Positions 60,490-62,958 of a DNA stretch of 62,958 nt are shown here, one piece after another. The translations under genes were made by a program, and so were the position numbers. The DNA is taken from contig QBLT01000004.1 in the NCBI GenBank assembly GCA_003249105.1, positions 1-62,958 on the forward strand, written 5' to 3'. The stretch's first letter is position 1. Each line of letters begins with the position of its first letter. Source of the DNA: Leptolyngbya sp. Its GTDB lineage: Bacteria > Cyanobacteriota > Cyanobacteriia > Phormidesmidales > Phormidesmidaceae. The notes beneath the pieces are model-generated. The model saw only the letters and a program-made list of their open reading frames with translations, was not told the DNA's origin and made no database searches.

Positions 60490-61152
60490 ATGGGGCAGCC
60501 AAGCGTTGAGGATATTGCCAGTATTGAAACCGTTCTGCATGAACTGCTACTGCGGATGGAAGCCCTAGAGCGAGTTCACTATCAGGACGTTGCCCACATT
60601 CGTGTGAGTTTAGACCAATGGCAGGAGATCACACAGAGCCTATCGCGGCTGCTGGAGGTGCGCACCCAGGAGACAGCGGAAGTGAGCAGCGGCTACAGGA
60701 CACTCGGAGAACACTTGGTACGGTTTGGTCAATACTTGGTGTCATCAGAGGTGATGTTGAAGCGGGCAGAAGGGCCACTGACGACCTTAGCCGCATCGCT
60801 GCCCAGCTTGATTGTGGAGATGGAAAAACTCGGGAGCCAGGTGCACCCGGTGACCGATCCGCAGATCACAACCGAAGTCAAGGCGGAATTGCAGGCGCTG
60901 CGTCGGTTGATTCAGCGCAGCGCCTGCCAAAGAAGCGGAAGCGGAACGTCGATCTGGACTGAACTCGCGCAATGGAGAGCGGCGGTGGTGTGGTTGTTGA
61001 TGGGAACAGCGGTGATGGGAGTGCTTCAGTACCTCATCTTCCGAGGCAGCGGGTTTCAGGCCGCCCTTAGCGAAGTCCGCGCCAGTGGCGGAACGGTAGA
61101 TCGCCGACTGGAGCGAATCGAAATTTGGCTGGGGATAGTCGAGGATGATTAG
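60490..61152 (+). CDS. Coiled-coil protein with one membrane helix, third partition gene
   Basis: A 220-residue protein. Residues 1-130 are predicted helical, with heptad-like Leu spacing (VLHELLLRMEALERV, LSRLLEVRTQETAE). A membrane helix lies near 164-187 (AAVVWLLMGTAVMGVLQYLIF), followed by a short helical tail. It is directly abutting the ParA-like gene (ATG immediately after TAA) and therefore co-translated. The position corresponds to stbC, a third gene of unknown role; the membrane helix suggests tethering of the partition or transfer machinery. No homologue is recognised. Confidence 0.6.
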   Translation: MGQPSVEDIASIETVLHELLLRMEALERVHYQDVAHIRVSLDQWQEITQSLSRLLEVRTQETAEVSSGYRTLGEHLVRFGQYLVSSEVMLKRAEGPLTTLAASLPSLIVEMEKLGSQVHPVTDPQITTEVKAELQALRRLIQRSACQRSGSGTSIWTELAQWRAAVVWLLMGTAVMGVLQYLIFRGSGFQAALSEVRASGGTVDRRLERIEIWLGIVEDD

Positions 61153-61304
61153 AGCAACGCGCCATCTGAGCCATAGGGGATGAAAGCCTCTGTCTTTTTA
61201 TTCAAGTTATTAGATAAAGTAGGAAAGAAATTTTAAAAGCCTCTGGAATCATTTCCTGTGGATTGTTTAGGATTTTGACCTATATTTTTTGGGCGTTCTA
61301 AGTT

Positions 61305-61694
61305 ATGGCAGTAAAAGAGAAAGACGTGTTGGTTGGCAAAGATCTTCTAGCCAAGGTCAAAGAGAATGATGGCCGGAGCAAACGGGAACTCGCTAAGGAA
61401 TGCGGGTATTACACCGTCAGCAAAGATGGTCAGACCCGTGTGAACCTATCTGAGTTTTACGATGCCCTGTTGTCCGCCAAAGGCATTCAGCTCGAACCCC
61501 AGAAGAGTTCAGATGGGCGGGGCCGAGAAGCGTCCTACACCCTAACTGTGCACAAGAATGGTCAGATTGTGATTGGCGCAGCCTATACCCAAGAGATGGG
61601 TTTGAAGTCTGGCGATGAGTTCAAAATCAAGCTGGGCTACAAACACATTCACTTAGTTAAACTTGACGAAGAGGGCAATGAAGACGACGCCTAA
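61305..61694 (+). CDS. cyAbrB-family transcriptional regulator
   Basis: A 129-residue regulator of the cyanobacterial AbrB type. The family-specific N-terminal domain reads LVGKDLLAKVKENDGRSKRELAKECGYYTV then SKDGQTRVNLSEFYDALLSAKGI. The swapped-hairpin DNA-binding part is YTLTVHKNGQIVIGAAYTQEMGLKSGDEFKIKLGYKHIHL. cyAbrB proteins control carbon, nitrogen and stress genes on the chromosome. A plasmid copy may adjust host expression or control maintenance genes. It lies between the partition operon and the resolvase-like gene, convergent with the latter (20-bp gap). Confidence 0.9.
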   Translation: MAVKEKDVLVGKDLLAKVKENDGRSKRELAKECGYYTVSKDGQTRVNLSEFYDALLSAKGIQLEPQKSSDGRGREASYTLTVHKNGQIVIGAAYTQEMGLKSGDEFKIKLGYKHIHLVKLDEEGNEDDA

Positions 61695-61714
61695 TTAGAT
61701 AGCGAAGCCGTCGC

Positions 61715-62958
61715 TTAGCTTCTAGGCTGATAGAGGCCTTCATTTTGGAGTTTTTCGGCAGCGAATTTGAGGAAAGGCTCGGTTCTACCCTTGTTATGGG
61801 TTTTAAGAGAGTCATCACCCAGAGACTTATTGAACGCCTCAATGTCATCCTCAAGATCAGTGGTGATGGCTTTAATGGCGGCAGCATGAACGCCGACCGC
61901 CTTGAGTAAGGCCCCGGAGAACTTAACCGTCGCATCAGGATGTTCCTGAGCCCACAGTTGAGCAATCTCAAGGAGCCGCACCCCGCGCTGATAAGGCTTA
62001 GTCCCTTGGGCCTTATCGTGGTCGCCGTCCTCCTCAGCCCGAGCTGGTCTAGACGCAGCCGGTATCCCCACAGATGGCTCAACCCCCTCGCCATCGAGTC
62101 CCTCGCCCTCAAGGTTAAAGTTGAAAGCAAAGAAGCGCTGCGCGGCCTGGAGTTGATTAGGGTCATCAGCGATCGCCCTCAACTCATCAAGCATCGCCAC
62201 CAGTCGCGCATGTTCGATCTTCAACGCCTTGAATTCTGAATCATCGCCCAGCCCGCCGCCAGAGCGAGCCAGGCGATCGATGGTTGCCGCCTGAGCCGAG
62301 ATGGTTTGAGCCTGAGTGGAGATTGTCGCCGCCTGAGAAGAGATCGTCGCCCACACCGGGTCACCCTCCCCAGCCCCATTCACCTGCGGACTAGACGTTG
62401 TTTTTGCAGGAAGAGAATCAGCCACAATCATTGCTCCTTCGGTGTCTGTAAAAGGTTGTTCAATAGGTGCGTCAAGCTCATCAGGCGGCAAGGGAATCGG
62501 GCCACTAGCGGCCAGCTTCACCCCGCGCGCCGTGAGCGGCTTCCCATGGCGCGTCAGATAATACTGGTAGTAATGGCCCGTCACCGAAGCATTGCCGGTG
62601 GTGGTGTCATCGAGCAGGACATGGCCAAGGAGATGCTGAGCCAGCCGCTGCTCCGCCATATTGGCTGGGCAGAAGTAGTGGAGCGCGATCGGCACATAGA
62701 CCGCGCGGCAGCGATGGATGGAGATATTGGTAAACCCCTTCGGGGTAGGCAGCACGTCATCGAGCACCTTGATGACCCGACGATTCACCCGAGCATTGAG
62801 CGCCTCCATTCTGGGGTCATCCGAGGCGACCCCAGCCAGGTCATGAATGTCAGCCGTCGCCCTGAGCTTTTCAATCGCCAGCAAGACGTCCTGGGCGGGT
62901 ACCAACGTCAGCAAGTCATAGGCAGGCTTCGCGGCCTTCTGCTGCCCGGTAAAGTGCA
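61715..62958 (-). CDS. Telomere-resolvase/tyrosine-recombinase-like protein, 5' end outside window
   Basis: Open to the right edge; at least 413 residues are visible. The catalytic part near the N-terminal third has ISIHRCRAVYVPIA (HxxR box, as H-R-C-R) followed by LAQHLLGHVLLDD, an LGH box, and about 17 residues later VTGHYYQYYL, with candidate nucleophile Tyr. This order (HxxR, LGH, Tyr) is the second half of a tyrosine recombinase; the size and tail suit telomere resolvases (protelomerases). Then come heptads of ISxQAxT (ATISSQAATISTQAQTISAQ) and a C-terminal DNA-binding-like domain (FLKFAAEKL). A TTG at 62914 is only an internal codon. Confidence 0.6.
   Translation of the reverse strand, partial: HFTGQQKAAKPAYDLLTLVPAQDVLLAIEKLRATADIHDLAGVASDDPRMEALNARVNRRVIKVLDDVLPTPKGFTNISIHRCRAVYVPIALHYFCPANMAEQRLAQHLLGHVLLDDTTTGNASVTGHYYQYYLTRHGKPLTARGVKLAASGPIPLPPDELDAPIEQPFTDTEGAMIVADSLPAKTTSSPQVNGAGEGDPVWATISSQAATISTQAQTISAQAATIDRLARSGGGLGDDSEFKALKIEHARLVAMLDELRAIADDPNQLQAAQRFFAFNFNLEGEGLDGEGVEPSVGIPAASRPARAEEDGDHDKAQGTKPYQRGVRLLEIAQLWAQEHPDATVKFSGALLKAVGVHAAAIKAITTDLEDDIEAFNKSLGDDSLKTHNKGRTEPFLKFAAEKLQNEGLYQPRS

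Noticed and set aside
62912..62914. TTG at 62914 as the start of the resolvase-like gene
   Set aside because: The frame stays open to the window edge with protein-like sequence (TGQQKAAKPAYDLL), so the true start lies outside.
1..62958. HIP1 octamers (GCGATCGC) as a specific repeat family
   Set aside because: They are scattered through genes across the window, as in many cyanobacterial genomes, so they mark the lineage and not a local element.

Overview
The window looks like accessory DNA, most likely plasmid, from a cyanobacterium. The evidence is abundant HIP1 octamers (GCGATCGC), a cyAbrB-type regulator, a CoaR regulator carrying a CobH-like domain next to a cobalt ATPase, and a nickel efflux locus laid out like nrsBACDRS. 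The plasmid reading rests on a relaxase gene, a ParA-type partition operon and a telomere-resolvase-like gene, all in the last 6 kb. No rRNA, tRNA or CRISPR array was found. The genus cannot be fixed from sequence reading alone; a filamentous Leptolyngbya-like lineage is a guess.

Layout: 1-2.5 kb holds the end of a truncated gene, a decayed paralogous fragment, a hairpin terminator and a secreted ankyrin protein. 2.5-8.4 kb is a five-gene leftward run (NicO-like membrane protein, VKOR-thioredoxin fusion, TPR protein, LytM/M23 peptidase, FtsI-type transpeptidase), an envelope and disulfide module. 8.5-23 kb is a zinc and cobalt region: a 58-residue secreted His-rich peptide, a P1B-2 ATPase, a P1B-4 ATPase with divergent CoaR, a CDF exporter and an ArsR/SmtB repressor. 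Other envelope genes (M23, CPBP, amidase, cytochrome b) and a nonsense-interrupted ISKra4 transposase are mixed in. 23-31 kb carries a DUF305 protein, an ACR3-like transporter, an IS630 copy, a PbrR/ZntR-type MerR facing a 46-residue Cys peptide, a ZIP/multicopper-oxidase operon, and a thioredoxin-like gene followed by a MerR stump. 31-48.6 kb is a copper/silver island: DUF305 proteins, a TolC-CusB-CusA set, a Cys-rich four-helix-bundle copper protein, HMA chaperone, CopB-type ATPase and a two-component system. 48.7-56.5 kb is the nickel-type locus (MFS, RND, mini-adaptor, response regulator, kinase). 56.8-63 kb is the plasmid backbone.

How it fits together: several sensor classes split the metals. 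These are ArsR (Zn), CoaR (Co), MerR (Pb/Zn-like) and two OmpR-type systems (Cu/Ag and Ni). Metal is bound in the periplasm by small His/Cys/DUF305 proteins and expelled by ATPases and RND pumps. A direct repeat, two TTTCAT-like half-sites exactly 11 bp apart, occurs near nine operon starts in the Cu/Ni part and may mark the regulon of the two OmpR-type systems.

The most unusual parts are in the backbone. Mob genes run left and a three-gene partition operon runs right from a central array of 16 degenerate repeats. The repeat spacings are almost all close to 33 or 44 bp, multiples of 11 bp, which suggests a helically phased centromere or oriT-proximal array. At the right edge a tyrosine-recombinase/telomere-resolvase-like gene raises the possibility that the replicon is linear with hairpin ends.
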